From Glycomyces sp. NRRL B-16210 (GTDB taxonomy: Bacteria; Actinomycetota; Actinomycetes; Mycobacteriales; Micromonosporaceae), in contig NZ_JOGR01000002.1 in assembly GCF_000719515.1 (NCBI RefSeq), forward strand, positions 186,001 through 250,000: 64,000 nt of DNA. Reading direction: 5' to 3'. Below are positions 18,125 through 27,262 of this stretch, in pieces. Both the position numbers and the translations under genes were made by a program. Each line of letters begins with the position of its first letter. The first letter of the stretch is position 1. The notes beneath the pieces are model-generated. The model saw nothing but the letters and a program-made list of their open reading frames with translations. It was not told where the DNA came from and did no database searches.

Positions 18125-19032
18125 CCAGCGTCCGCGTCACCGACCTGGTGAAGGACTACAGCATCCGGACCGGCCTCAAGCGCACCCGCCTGCGCGCGGT
18201 CGACCACGTCAACCTCGAACTCGTCCCCGGGCGCACCGTCGCCCTCGTCGGCGAGTCCGGCTCGGGCAAGTCCACCATCGCGAAGATCCTCACCCACATG
18301 GAGACCCCCACCTCCGGCAGCGTCGACGTCCGCCTCGACGACGGCACCGCCGTCCACAAGGCGCGGTACCGCCGCGAGGTCCAGATGGTCTTCCAGGACC
18401 CCTTCGCCTCGCTCAACCCCTTCCACTCCATCGAGCACCACATCGCCCGGCCCCTGCGCATCCACAAGCGCACCGCCAACGCCGCCGAGACGCGCCAGCG
18501 GGTCCTGGAGATGCTCGAACGCGTCAACCTGACCCCCGCGTCGAACTTCGCCCCGCGCCGGCCCCACGAGCTGTCCGGCGGGCAGCGCCAGCGCGTGGCC
18601 ATCGCCCGCGCGCTCGCCCCCGGCGCCCAGGTGCTCATCGCGGACGAACCGGTGTCCATGCTGGACGTCTCGATCCGCCTCGGGGTGCTCAACCTCCTCG
18701 GCCGTCTCCAGCGCGAGGACTCCCTCGCGGTCCTCTACATCACCCACGACCTCGCCACCGCCCGCCACTTCTCCGACGAGATCACGGTGCTCTACCGCGG
18801 CCGCGTGGTCGAGCGCGGGCCCTCCGACGCGGTCATCCTCGACCCGCACCACGAGTACACGAAGCTGCTCGCGCTGGCCGCGCCCGACCCCGAGCGCCCC
18901 GGCCGCGTCACCTCCGCCGACCCGGTGGACCGCGCCGCGATCGACAACAGCCGCTGCTACGACCACTTCGCGGGCGAGTGGGTCGAGGCGGGCGTGCCCT
19001 CCGGCGACGCGGTGGGGACCGCCGGACGATGA
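18121..19032 (+). CDS. ABC importer ATPase, DppF type
   Basis: A 303-residue ATP-binding subunit, partner of the preceding ATPase. Walker A is GESGSGKST (44-52), the signature is LSGGQRQRVAIARAL and Walker B is VLIADEPVSMLD. The DppF-type C-terminus ends with a conserved-looking CYDHFAGEWVE segment. The start codon is in an ATGA overlap with the first ATPase, and its own stop overlaps the GH42 start in the same way. Confidence 0.92.
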   Translation: MTSVRVTDLVKDYSIRTGLKRTRLRAVDHVNLELVPGRTVALVGESGSGKSTIAKILTHMETPTSGSVDVRLDDGTAVHKARYRREVQMVFQDPFASLNPFHSIEHHIARPLRIHKRTANAAETRQRVLEMLERVNLTPASNFAPRRPHELSGGQRQRVAIARALAPGAQVLIADEPVSMLDVSIRLGVLNLLGRLQREDSLAVLYITHDLATARHFSDEITVLYRGRVVERGPSDAVILDPHHEYTKLLALAAPDPERPGRVTSADPVDRAAIDNSRCYDHFAGEWVEAGVPSGDAVGTAGR

Positions 19033-21098
19033 CCGAGCAGCCTCCCGAAGCGGTGCCCGCGAGGGTGCCGGCGCCGCCGCCCGCGCCGCCGGTCGTGCGC
19101 CTGGCCGAGGGTCTGGCCTACGGCGGGGACTACAACCCCGAGCAGTGGCCCCGGGAGGTGTGGGACGAGGACGTGCGCCTCATGCGCGAGGCGGGCGTCA
19201 ACCTCGTGACCCTGGGCGTCTTCGCCTGGGGCACGGTGGAGACGGCCAACGGCGTGCGGGACTGGTCCTGGCTCGACGACGCGGTCGACCTGCTGCACCG
19301 CAACGGGATCGGCATCGACCTGGCGACCCCGACGGCCGCGCCGCCGAGCTGGCTGCTCACGGCGCACCCCGAGATCGCCCCGGTCCTCGCCGACGGCTTC
19401 CGCGAGCCCGCGGGCGGGCGCAACGCGTGGTGCCCGGCCTCGCCGGTCTACCGGCGGTTCGCCCTGCGGCACACCGAGGCGCTCGCCGAGCGCTACGGGC
19501 GCCATCCGGCGGTCCGGTTGTGGCACGTGGGGAACGAGCTCGGCGGCGGCAACGCCCGCTGCTACTGCGACTTGTCGGCCGCGGCCTTCCGCGACTGGCT
19601 CCAGGCCCGGCACGGGAGCCTCCAGGCGGTCAACGAGGCCTGGGGCACCGACCAATGGGGACACCGCTTCGGCGACTGGAGCGAGATCCTGCCGCCGCGC
19701 GGTCGCCACGGCGCCCCGAACCCGGGCCTGTTCCTCGACTACGAGCGCTACTCCTCGGACGCCCTCCTGTCGCACTACCTGGCCGAGAAGGCGGTGCTGG
19801 AGCGGCATTCGGCGGTGCCGGTCACGACGAACCTCATGGTCGGCGCGGGCGCGCAGATCGTGGACTACGCCTCCTGGGCGAAGCACACGGCGATCGCCGC
19901 GAACGACCATTACACCCTTGTGGACGATTTGCTGCGGGAGCAGGATCTCGCCTTCGCGGCCGACCGGATGCGGGGCATCAGCGCCGGGCGCCGTCCCTGG
20001 CTGCTCATGGAGTCCTCCACGGGCGGCCCGAGCTGGCAGCGGCGCAACCGCGCCAAGGATCCCGGCGAGATTGCGCGCCACTCGCTGGGCCACGTGGCCC
20101 GCGGCTCGGACGGCGCGATGTTCTTCCAGTGGCGCGCCTCGACCGCCGGCGCCGAGCAGTTCCACTCGGCGATGCTGCCGCACAGCGGCACCCGTTCGCG
20201 CGTGTGGCGGGAGGTGGTCGAACTCGGCCGCTACCTCAAGGCCCTCGCCGAGGTCCAGGACTCGACCGTCGAGCCCGCCCGGGCCGCGATCGTGGTGGAC
20301 GACCTCTCCGGCTGGGCGCTCCAGCACGGCCTCAAGCCGCACCGCGAACTGCGCTACGGGCGCGAGCTGCGCACCTGGCACCGCGCCCTGTGGCGGCGCC
20401 AGATCCTGTGCGACGTGGTCCCGGTCGACGCCGATCTCGACGGCTACGACCTCGTGATCGCGCCGACCCTGCTCGTGGTGGACGACGCCGCGGCCGAGCG
20501 GCTCCGCGCCGTGCCCGAGCGCGGCGGCACGCTCGTGGCCACCTACCTCTCCGGGGTCTGCGACCGCGACGGCAAGGTGGTCACCGGCGGCTTCCCGGGC
20601 GCGTTCCGGGAGGTCCTCGGCGCGTGGACCGACGAGTTCTACCCGCTCCAGGAGGGCGAGCGGACCGCGCTCGACAACGGTGCGGCCGTAGAGGACTGGA
20701 CCGAACGGGTCCACCTGGAGGACGCCGAGGCGGTCCTCCGCTACGCCTCCGGCTCGCTTTCTGGCGGCCCGGCGGTCACCCGGCGCGCCGTCTCGGGCGG
20801 GGCCGCCTGGTACGTCTCCGCGCCGCTCGACGACACCACTGTGGACGACCTGGCCGAACGCCTCGCCGCGGAGGCCGGGCTGACCCGCACCGTCGAGGCC
20901 GAACCGGGCCTCGAAGCGGTCCGCCGCATCGGCGCGGACCACTCGTACCTGTTCCTGCTCAACCACACCGACACCGACCTCAAGGTCGCCGCCGACGGGC
21001 GCGACCTGCTCACCGACACCCGCGTCGGACCCGAGACCGCGGTCCCCGCGGGCGGCGTCCGCGTACTGCGGGAGAGCGTCCGGCACCCGCTCGAATGA
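19029..21098 (+). CDS. GH42 beta-galactosidase
   Basis: A 689-residue cytoplasmic enzyme hydrolysing terminal beta-galactosides. The TIM barrel begins with YGGDYNPEQWP (31-41); the acid/base is Glu170 in WHVGNELG and the nucleophile is Glu328 in LLMESSTGG. A trimerisation domain and a small C-terminal beta domain follow. The ATG at 19029 overlaps the ATPase stop, so it belongs to the importer operon. Residues 1-25 are Pro/Ala-rich and look disordered. A beta-galactosidase inside a mannan-type cluster suggests substrates with both beta- and alpha-linked galactose, or a relaxed exo-activity. Confidence 0.92.
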   Translation: MTEQPPEAVPARVPAPPPAPPVVRLAEGLAYGGDYNPEQWPREVWDEDVRLMREAGVNLVTLGVFAWGTVETANGVRDWSWLDDAVDLLHRNGIGIDLATPTAAPPSWLLTAHPEIAPVLADGFREPAGGRNAWCPASPVYRRFALRHTEALAERYGRHPAVRLWHVGNELGGGNARCYCDLSAAAFRDWLQARHGSLQAVNEAWGTDQWGHRFGDWSEILPPRGRHGAPNPGLFLDYERYSSDALLSHYLAEKAVLERHSAVPVTTNLMVGAGAQIVDYASWAKHTAIAANDHYTLVDDLLREQDLAFAADRMRGISAGRRPWLLMESSTGGPSWQRRNRAKDPGEIARHSLGHVARGSDGAMFFQWRASTAGAEQFHSAMLPHSGTRSRVWREVVELGRYLKALAEVQDSTVEPARAAIVVDDLSGWALQHGLKPHRELRYGRELRTWHRALWRRQILCDVVPVDADLDGYDLVIAPTLLVVDDAAAERLRAVPERGGTLVATYLSGVCDRDGKVVTGGFPGAFREVLGAWTDEFYPLQEGERTALDNGAAVEDWTERVHLEDAEAVLRYASGSLSGGPAVTRRAVSGGAAWYVSAPLDDTTVDDLAERLAAEAGLTRTVEAEPGLEAVRRIGADHSYLFLLNHTDTDLKVAADGRDLLTDTRVGPETAVPAGGVRVLRESVRHPLE

Positions 21099-21188
21099 CC
21101 GGGGCCGCCGCGCCCCCCGGCAGCCTCCACCCCGCGTGACCGACGCGAGCCCGAACGGCCGCGTTCCCACCGATCCTGAGGACCCACC

Positions 21189-23726
21189 ATGACGTACCTG
21201 CCTCCGACCTTCCGCGCGCTCCACGAGGGCTGGACGCTGACCGCCGCCGATCTGCCCGAGGGCGCGCCCGAAGGCGTCGCGGCGGCGATCGCCGCCGGGG
21301 TCCCGGCGACCGTGCCGGGCGAGGCGCACCTCGACCTGCGCCGCGCCGACCTCATCGCCGACCCGTTCGACGGCGACAACGAGGCCGCGCAGCAGTGGAT
21401 CGGCGACACCGAATGGCGCTTCACCGCGGCCTTCGACTGGACCGACGACGGCGCCGCGCGCCACGACCTCGTGGCCCTCGGCCTCGACACCGTCGCCACC
21501 GTGGAACTCAACGGCGCCGAGGTCGGCCGCACCGAGAACATGCACCGCTCCTACCGCTGGGACGTGCGCGGCCACCTGCGCGAGGGCGCGAACACCCTCA
21601 CCGTGCGCTTCGCCGCCCCCGTGCCGGAGGCCGAGGCCCGCGCCGAGCGCAACGGCTCCCTGCCGAGCGTGAACCACCACGAGTACAACCAGATCCGCAA
21701 GATGGCCTGCTCCTTCGGCTGGGACTGGGGCATCGACGTCGCCGGGGCGGGCATCTGGAAGCCCATCGGCCTCGACTCCTGGTCGGGCGCGAGGGTCGCG
21801 AGCGTCCGCCCGCTGGTGGACGTGGTCGCGAACGCCGACGGGCACGACGGGATCCTGAACGCCCACATCGACATCGAACGCGCCGGCGACGACGGCGACG
21901 TCGAGGTCGCCGTCGCCCTCACCGGCCCCGACGGCGACGTCGTGCGCGCCACGGGCACCGTCCCCGCCGGCTCGGACGCCGCCGTCGTGTCCCTCACCGT
22001 CCCGCGGGTGCGGCGCTGGTGGCCGGTCGGCCACGGCGACCAGCCGCTCTACGAAGTGGACGTGACCGCCGGCGAAGGCTCCTGGAGCGGCCGGGTCGGC
22101 TTCCGGACCGTGGAGCTCGACACCGCCCCCGACGCCGCGGGCGCCCCGTTCGACCTCAAGGTCAACGGCGAGCGGATCCTCGTGCGCGGCGCGAACTGGA
22201 TCCCCGACCACGCCTTCCTCACCGCGATCGACAAGGACCGCTACGCCCGCCGCGTCGCCGACGCCTTGGACGCCAACATGAACCTGCTGCGGGTGTGGGG
22301 CGGCGGCATCTACGAGTCCGACGACCTCTACGACCTCGCCGACGAGCACGGCCTGCTCATGTGGCAGGACTTCCTGTTCGCCTGCGCCGCCTACAGCGAG
22401 GACGAGCCGATGCGATCCGAGGTCGAGGCCGAGGCCCGCGAGAACGTCGCGCGGCTGAGCCCGCACCCGTCCCTGGTCCTTTGGAACGGCAACAACGAGA
22501 ACACCTGGGGCTCGGTCGACTGGGGCTGGGCCGGTCGCCTCGGCGGCCGCGCCTGGGGCGACGCTTACTACAGCGAGCTGCTGCCGGGCGTGGTGTCCGA
22601 ACTGGACCCGACCCGCCCGTACTCGCCCGCCAGCCCCTACTCGTTCGGCGACTACCGCCACCCCAACGACGAGCGCTACGGCACCATGCACATCTGGGAC
22701 GTGTGGAACCGCGTCGACTACCGCGTGTACGCCGACTACAAGCCGCGGTTCCTCTCCGAGTTCGGCTTCCAGGCCCCGCCGGCGTGGTCGACGCTCGCCG
22801 CGGTCGTCCACGACGAGCCGCTCGACCCCTTCGGGCACGAGATGCTGGTGCACCAGAAGGCGAACCTCGGCAACGCCAAGCTCGAACGCGGCTGGCAGGG
22901 CCACCTGCCCGACCCGAAGTCGATCCGCGACTGGCACTGGACCACCCAGCTCAACCAGGCGCAGGCGATCCGGTTCGGCATCGAGCACTTCCGCTCGCTG
23001 ACGCCGCACAGCACCGGCACGATCCTGTGGCAGCTCAACGACAACTGGCCCGTGGTCTCCTGGGCCGCGGTCGACTTCGACGAGCACCGCAAGCCGCTGT
23101 GGCACGTGCTGCGCGAGGTCTACGCCCCGCGCCTGGCGACCCTCCAGCCGCGGGCCTCCGAGGAGGCCCGGGCCAACGCCTGGGAGGGCCTCGAAGCCGA
23201 GCCCGACCTCCTCGCGCTCATCCTCGTCAACGACACCGGCGAGGCCTACAGCGGCTCGTTCACCGTCACCCGCGAGCGCTTCGACGGCACGGTCCTCGCC
23301 AAGGCCACCGTCGAGGCCCGGGTGGACGCGCGCGGCGCGACCACCGTCGCGGTCCCGGCCGAGACCGCCGCCTTCGGCGACCCTGCCGCCGAGTTCGTCT
23401 ACGCGGTGCCGTCCGACGCGGCCGCGGGCTTCGCCCCGGCCTACCGCTTCGGCGCCGAGGTCGTCGACCAGCGGCTCGACACGGAGCCGCTGCGGGTCGA
23501 GGCGACCGCCGCCGACGGCGCGGTCCTGCTGCGCCTCACCGCGACCTCCCTCGCGCGGGACGTGTTCTGCCACGCCGACACCGTCGACCCGCTCGCCCGG
23601 GCCGACCGCGGCATGATCACGCTCCGGGCCGGCGAGAGCGCCGCGATCCGCGTCGAGTCGCCCGCCGGCGGCGACCCCGAGGCCTTCGCCGCGGCCCTGC
23701 GCTGCGCCAACGACCTGCTGCGCTGA
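21189..23726 (+). CDS. GH2 beta-mannosidase
   Basis: An 845-residue cytoplasmic exo-enzyme. The N-terminal jelly-roll begins FRALHEGWTLTAADLPEG, and two immunoglobulin-like domains precede the TIM barrel with acid/base Glu437 in LWNGNNENTWG and nucleophile Glu524 in LSEFGFQ. The NGNNEN form and the WDWGI segment (near 178-182) are typical of beta-mannosidases rather than LacZ-type galactosidases. It would cleave mannose from manno-oligosaccharides. The start is ATG at 21189, 90 bases after the GH42 gene. A 12-bp hairpin follows the stop codon. Confidence 0.9.
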   Translation: MTYLPPTFRALHEGWTLTAADLPEGAPEGVAAAIAAGVPATVPGEAHLDLRRADLIADPFDGDNEAAQQWIGDTEWRFTAAFDWTDDGAARHDLVALGLDTVATVELNGAEVGRTENMHRSYRWDVRGHLREGANTLTVRFAAPVPEAEARAERNGSLPSVNHHEYNQIRKMACSFGWDWGIDVAGAGIWKPIGLDSWSGARVASVRPLVDVVANADGHDGILNAHIDIERAGDDGDVEVAVALTGPDGDVVRATGTVPAGSDAAVVSLTVPRVRRWWPVGHGDQPLYEVDVTAGEGSWSGRVGFRTVELDTAPDAAGAPFDLKVNGERILVRGANWIPDHAFLTAIDKDRYARRVADALDANMNLLRVWGGGIYESDDLYDLADEHGLLMWQDFLFACAAYSEDEPMRSEVEAEARENVARLSPHPSLVLWNGNNENTWGSVDWGWAGRLGGRAWGDAYYSELLPGVVSELDPTRPYSPASPYSFGDYRHPNDERYGTMHIWDVWNRVDYRVYADYKPRFLSEFGFQAPPAWSTLAAVVHDEPLDPFGHEMLVHQKANLGNAKLERGWQGHLPDPKSIRDWHWTTQLNQAQAIRFGIEHFRSLTPHSTGTILWQLNDNWPVVSWAAVDFDEHRKPLWHVLREVYAPRLATLQPRASEEARANAWEGLEAEPDLLALILVNDTGEAYSGSFTVTRERFDGTVLAKATVEARVDARGATTVAVPAETAAFGDPAAEFVYAVPSDAAAGFAPAYRFGAEVVDQRLDTEPLRVEATAADGAVLLRLTATSLARDVFCHADTVDPLARADRGMITLRAGESAAIRVESPAGGDPEAFAAALRCANDLLR

Positions 23727-23736
23727 CCCCACTCGA

Positions 23737-23774
23737 CGGCCCCGGGCGAAGGGTCAAGACTGCGCCCGGGGCCG
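23737..23774 (+). terminator. Intra-operon hairpin after the beta-mannosidase gene
   Basis: A perfect 12-bp stem (23737-23748 and 23763-23774) has a 14-base loop and no clear T-run. It could end the importer/hydrolase transcript or act as a partial terminator or mRNA stabiliser between GH2 and the downstream GH36-isomerase-kinase genes. Confidence 0.55.
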
Positions 23775-23858
23775 CCGAGCGGCCCAGGAGGGCTTCGCGA
23801 CCCTCCAGCCGCCAGCCCGCCGCTCCCCGTCGGCGGGAACGACCGACGAGGAGAGAAC

Positions 23859-26006
23859 ATGACCCTGCTTTGGTCCACTGAGGACTTCACGATCGAGCTG
23901 GGGACCGCCGCCGACGCGCCGGTCACCCTGCGATCGCTGCGTCCCGCCGCGGGCGCCCGCGCACCCGAGCACACCGCCGAGCCCGGCCCCGTCGCCGAGC
24001 GGACCCCGCCGCTGGTCGAGGTCCAGGCCCTCGGGTACGGGCGCTTCCCCGGCAGCCACCGCTACACCACCACCGTGGTCGGCTCCCGCCTGCGCTACGA
24101 CGGCCATGATCTTGCAGGCGGCGACCTGCACGTCCACCAGGCCGACCCGGTCACCGGACTGCGCGTCACGAGCGTGTTCAGCCCCTCCCGAAAGGCGTTG
24201 CGCGCCTGGACGATCCTGACCGCGGGCGAGTCGATCACCGTCCAGGCCGTCACCTCCCTCGTCTTCGGCGCCTTCACCGCCGACACCGACTCCCCTGTGG
24301 ACGATTTCGACGTGCTGTGGGGCGACAACGACTGGGTCGCCGAGTCCCGCTGGCACCGCGCCCCGCTGCGCGAGGTCGGCCTGCCCGCCATGGACCCCGC
24401 CGTCCACCACCACATGAACCGCGCCCGCATGGCCGTCACCACCCGCAGCTCCTGGTCCACAGGGGAGCGACTGCCCACGGGCCTCGTCGTGCGCCGCGAG
24501 GGCGGCTACGGCCTGGCCTTCCAGATCGAGCACAACGGCGCCTGGCACTGGGAGCTCGGCGAGGACCGCACCGGCGCCTCGCTCGCCCTCCTCGGCCCCA
24601 CCGACGCCGAGCACCAGTGGAGTCTTGACCTCGCCCCCGGCGAGACCTTCACCTCCGTGCCCGTTGCGGTCACCGTCGTCCACGACGAGGACCCGGTGGC
24701 CGCCGCGCTCACCGCGCTCACCGCCCACCGCCGGGACCTGGTGTCCCGCAGCGGCACCGCGGGCCACGAGGGGCCGCTGCCGGTGATCTTCAACGACTAC
24801 ATGAACACCCTCATGGGCGACCCGACCGCCGCGAAGATCCTGCCGCTCGCCGAGGCCGCCGCCCGCGCGGGCGCCGACTACTACTGCATCGACGCCGGCT
24901 GGTACGACGAGCACGCCGGCGGCTGGTGGGACTCGGTGGGGGAGTGGGAGCCCAGCCCCTCTCGCTTCCCGGACGGCCTCGAAGCGGTCCTCGACGGCAT
25001 CCGCGCCCTCGGCATGGTCCCCGGGATCTGGCTCGAACCCGAGGTCGTCGGCGTGCGCTCGCCGCTCGCGGCGACCCTTCCCGAGGACGCGTTCTTCCAG
25101 CGCGGCGGCCACCGCGTGGTCGAGCACGGCCGCCACCAGCTCGACCTGCGCCACCCGGCCGTCCGCGCCCACCTCGACGCCGTGGTCGACCGCCTGGTCG
25201 GCATGGGCGTCGGCTACTTCAAGCTCGACTACAACATCATGCCCGGGCCCGGCACCGACCTCGGCGGCCTCGCCCCCGGCGCGGGCCTGCTCGCGCACTG
25301 CCGCGCCTACCTCTCCTGGCTCGACGGCGTCCTGGCGCGGCACCCGGGCCTGCTCGTCGAGAACTGCGCCTCCGGCGGCATGAGGGCCGACTACGCCACG
25401 CTCTCGCGCCTCCACATCCAGTCCACTTCGGACCAGCAGGATCCGTTGCTGTACCCGCCGATCGCGGCGGCCACGCCCGCGTCGGTCCTGCCCGAGCAGG
25501 CCGGCCACTGGGGCTACGCCCAACCCGAGATGAGCACCGAGGAGTCCGCGTTCACCCTCGTCTCGGGGATCACCGGGCGCCTGTACCTCAGCGGGCACCT
25601 CGCGCGCATGGACGACCACCAGATCGCGCTCGTCAACGCCGCCGTCGCCGCCCACCGCAGGCTCCTGCCCGAGATCCGCACCGCCGACCCCGCCTGGCCC
25701 CTCGGCCTGGAGCACCGCGGCCCGTGGCAGGCCTTCGCGCTGCGCACCGAAGACGCCGCGATCCTCACCGCCTGGCGCCTGCCCGGCGCTCCCGCCGACC
25801 TCGACCTCCCGCTGCCCGCCCTGCGCGGCCGCGACGTCGCCGTCGAGCAGGTCTTCCCCGCCCCCGGCGCGCCCGGGACCGGCGACTGGACCGCCGACTG
25901 GGACCGCGCCGGCACCCTGCGCCTCACCGCCGACGCTCCCGCCCCGACCGCGCGCGTCCTACGCTTGACCTGGCCCTCCACCGGCGACCCGAAGGAGCAG
26001 CCGTGA
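23859..26006 (+). CDS. GH36 alpha-galactosidase (second copy)
   Basis: A 715-residue cytoplasmic enzyme. The TIM barrel shows YYCIDAGWYDE, IWLEPEVVG, nucleophile Asp457 in YFKLDYN, ENCASGGMRADY and likely acid/base Asp525 in TSDQQD. It differs clearly from the first copy (KLDYN against KWDHN), so it is a different subgroup rather than a recent duplicate, probably with different preference for free versus internal galactose branches. Start ATG with GAGGAGAGAAC upstream. GTGA overlap with the isomerase gene indicates coupling. Confidence 0.9.
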   Translation: MTLLWSTEDFTIELGTAADAPVTLRSLRPAAGARAPEHTAEPGPVAERTPPLVEVQALGYGRFPGSHRYTTTVVGSRLRYDGHDLAGGDLHVHQADPVTGLRVTSVFSPSRKALRAWTILTAGESITVQAVTSLVFGAFTADTDSPVDDFDVLWGDNDWVAESRWHRAPLREVGLPAMDPAVHHHMNRARMAVTTRSSWSTGERLPTGLVVRREGGYGLAFQIEHNGAWHWELGEDRTGASLALLGPTDAEHQWSLDLAPGETFTSVPVAVTVVHDEDPVAAALTALTAHRRDLVSRSGTAGHEGPLPVIFNDYMNTLMGDPTAAKILPLAEAAARAGADYYCIDAGWYDEHAGGWWDSVGEWEPSPSRFPDGLEAVLDGIRALGMVPGIWLEPEVVGVRSPLAATLPEDAFFQRGGHRVVEHGRHQLDLRHPAVRAHLDAVVDRLVGMGVGYFKLDYNIMPGPGTDLGGLAPGAGLLAHCRAYLSWLDGVLARHPGLLVENCASGGMRADYATLSRLHIQSTSDQQDPLLYPPIAAATPASVLPEQAGHWGYAQPEMSTEESAFTLVSGITGRLYLSGHLARMDDHQIALVNAAVAAHRRLLPEIRTADPAWPLGLEHRGPWQAFALRTEDAAILTAWRLPGAPADLDLPLPALRGRDVAVEQVFPAPGAPGTGDWTADWDRAGTLRLTADAPAPTARVLRLTWPSTGDPKEQP

Positions 26007-27262
26007 CCCCTCGACCCGACGCCCCAAACCACCACCTGCGACTCGCCGCCGAATGCCGCCGCCTCCTCGCCTTCGGCGAGCGGGCCGCGGTCCCCGGCGG
26101 CGGCGCGGCCTACCTCGACGCGACCGGCACCCCCGACCCGACCCAGGGCATCCGCACCTGGATCACCGCCCGCACCGCCCACGTCTACTCGCTCGGCGCG
26201 ATGCTCGGCGCGCCCGGCAGCGAACCGATCGCCGATGCCGCCCTCGACGGCCTGCGCGGCCCGCTCCGCGACGCCGAGCACGGCGGCTGGTTCCACGCCG
26301 TCGACGCCGACGGCCGACCCGACCGCGAGGCCGGCAAGTCCTGCTACGACCACGCGTTCGTCCTGCTCGCCGCCTCCTCGGCGGCCCTCGCCGACCGGCC
26401 CGGCGCCGCCGACCTCCTCGAAGAGGCCCTCGCGGTCTACCGCGACCGCTTCTGGGACGCGGAGGCGGGACTGCCGATCGACACCTGGGACGCGGCCTTC
26501 ACCACCCCCGAGCCCTACCGAGGGCTCAACGCCACCATGCACTCGGTCGAAGCGCTCCTCGCCGCCGCCGACGCCCTCGAAGTCCTCGGCGCGCCCGAGG
26601 CCGGGGCCTGGCGCGACCGCGCCGCGGGCATCGCCCGCTTCGCCGCCGACCTCGCCTCCCGCCACCACGACCGCCTGCCCGAGCACTTCGGACCCGACTG
26701 GACCCCGGACCTCGACCTCAACCGCGACCGCCCCGACGACCCGTTCAAACCCTTCGGCGCGACCCCCGGCCACGGCCTCGAATGGTCCCGGATGCTCCTC
26801 CAGGTCGAAGCGCTGCAAGGCGACGAGGCACTGCTCCACGCGGCCGTGCGCCTGTTCGACCGCGCCGTCGAGGACGGCTGGGCCGCCGACGGCGCCGAAG
26901 GCTTCGTCTACACCGTGGACTGGGAGGGCCGGCCCGTCGTGCGCCAGCGGATGCACTGGGTCGTCGCCGAGGCCATCGCCGCCGCCGCGGCCCTGCACCG
27001 CCGCACCGGCGAGGACCGGTTCGCCGACTGGTACACCGCGTGGTGGGACTACGCTGACCGGTACCTGGTCGACCTCGCCGAAGGCTCATGGCGGCACGAA
27101 CTCGACGCCGCCAACGCGCCCGCGACGGCGGTGTGGCCGGGCAAACCCGATCTCTACCATGCAGTCCAGGCCACGCTGCTGCCTCGGCTCCCGCCGGTCC
27201 CGACACTCGCGCGGGCATTGCGCGAAGGCCTGCTGCCCACCGCGACCGAAGGAACCCCATGA
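26003..27262 (+). CDS. AGE-family aldose-ketose isomerase or 2-epimerase
   Basis: A 419-residue (alpha/alpha)6-barrel protein of the N-acylglucosamine 2-epimerase superfamily. Catalytic-type His residues appear in SCYDHAFVLLA, NATMHSVEALLAA, PGHGLEWSRM and QRMHWVVAEA. Members include mannose isomerase/YihS, cellobiose 2-epimerase and sugar 2-epimerases. Next to a sugar kinase and mannosidase, mannose-to-fructose isomerisation is the best guess. The GTG start at 26003 overlaps the GH36 stop, and its own stop overlaps the kinase start. Confidence 0.85.
   Translation: MTPRPDAPNHHLRLAAECRRLLAFGERAAVPGGGAAYLDATGTPDPTQGIRTWITARTAHVYSLGAMLGAPGSEPIADAALDGLRGPLRDAEHGGWFHAVDADGRPDREAGKSCYDHAFVLLAASSAALADRPGAADLLEEALAVYRDRFWDAEAGLPIDTWDAAFTTPEPYRGLNATMHSVEALLAAADALEVLGAPEAGAWRDRAAGIARFAADLASRHHDRLPEHFGPDWTPDLDLNRDRPDDPFKPFGATPGHGLEWSRMLLQVEALQGDEALLHAAVRLFDRAVEDGWAADGAEGFVYTVDWEGRPVVRQRMHWVVAEAIAAAAALHRRTGEDRFADWYTAWWDYADRYLVDLAEGSWRHELDAANAPATAVWPGKPDLYHAVQATLLPRLPPVPTLARALREGLLPTATEGTP

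Noticed and set aside
18957..23732. Very long open frame (about 1,590 codons) on the minus strand opposite the ATPase, GH42 and GH2 genes
   Set aside because: It is a shadow of high-GC coding on the plus strand: Gly/Val/Arg/Ala-rich, no domain, no ribosome site.
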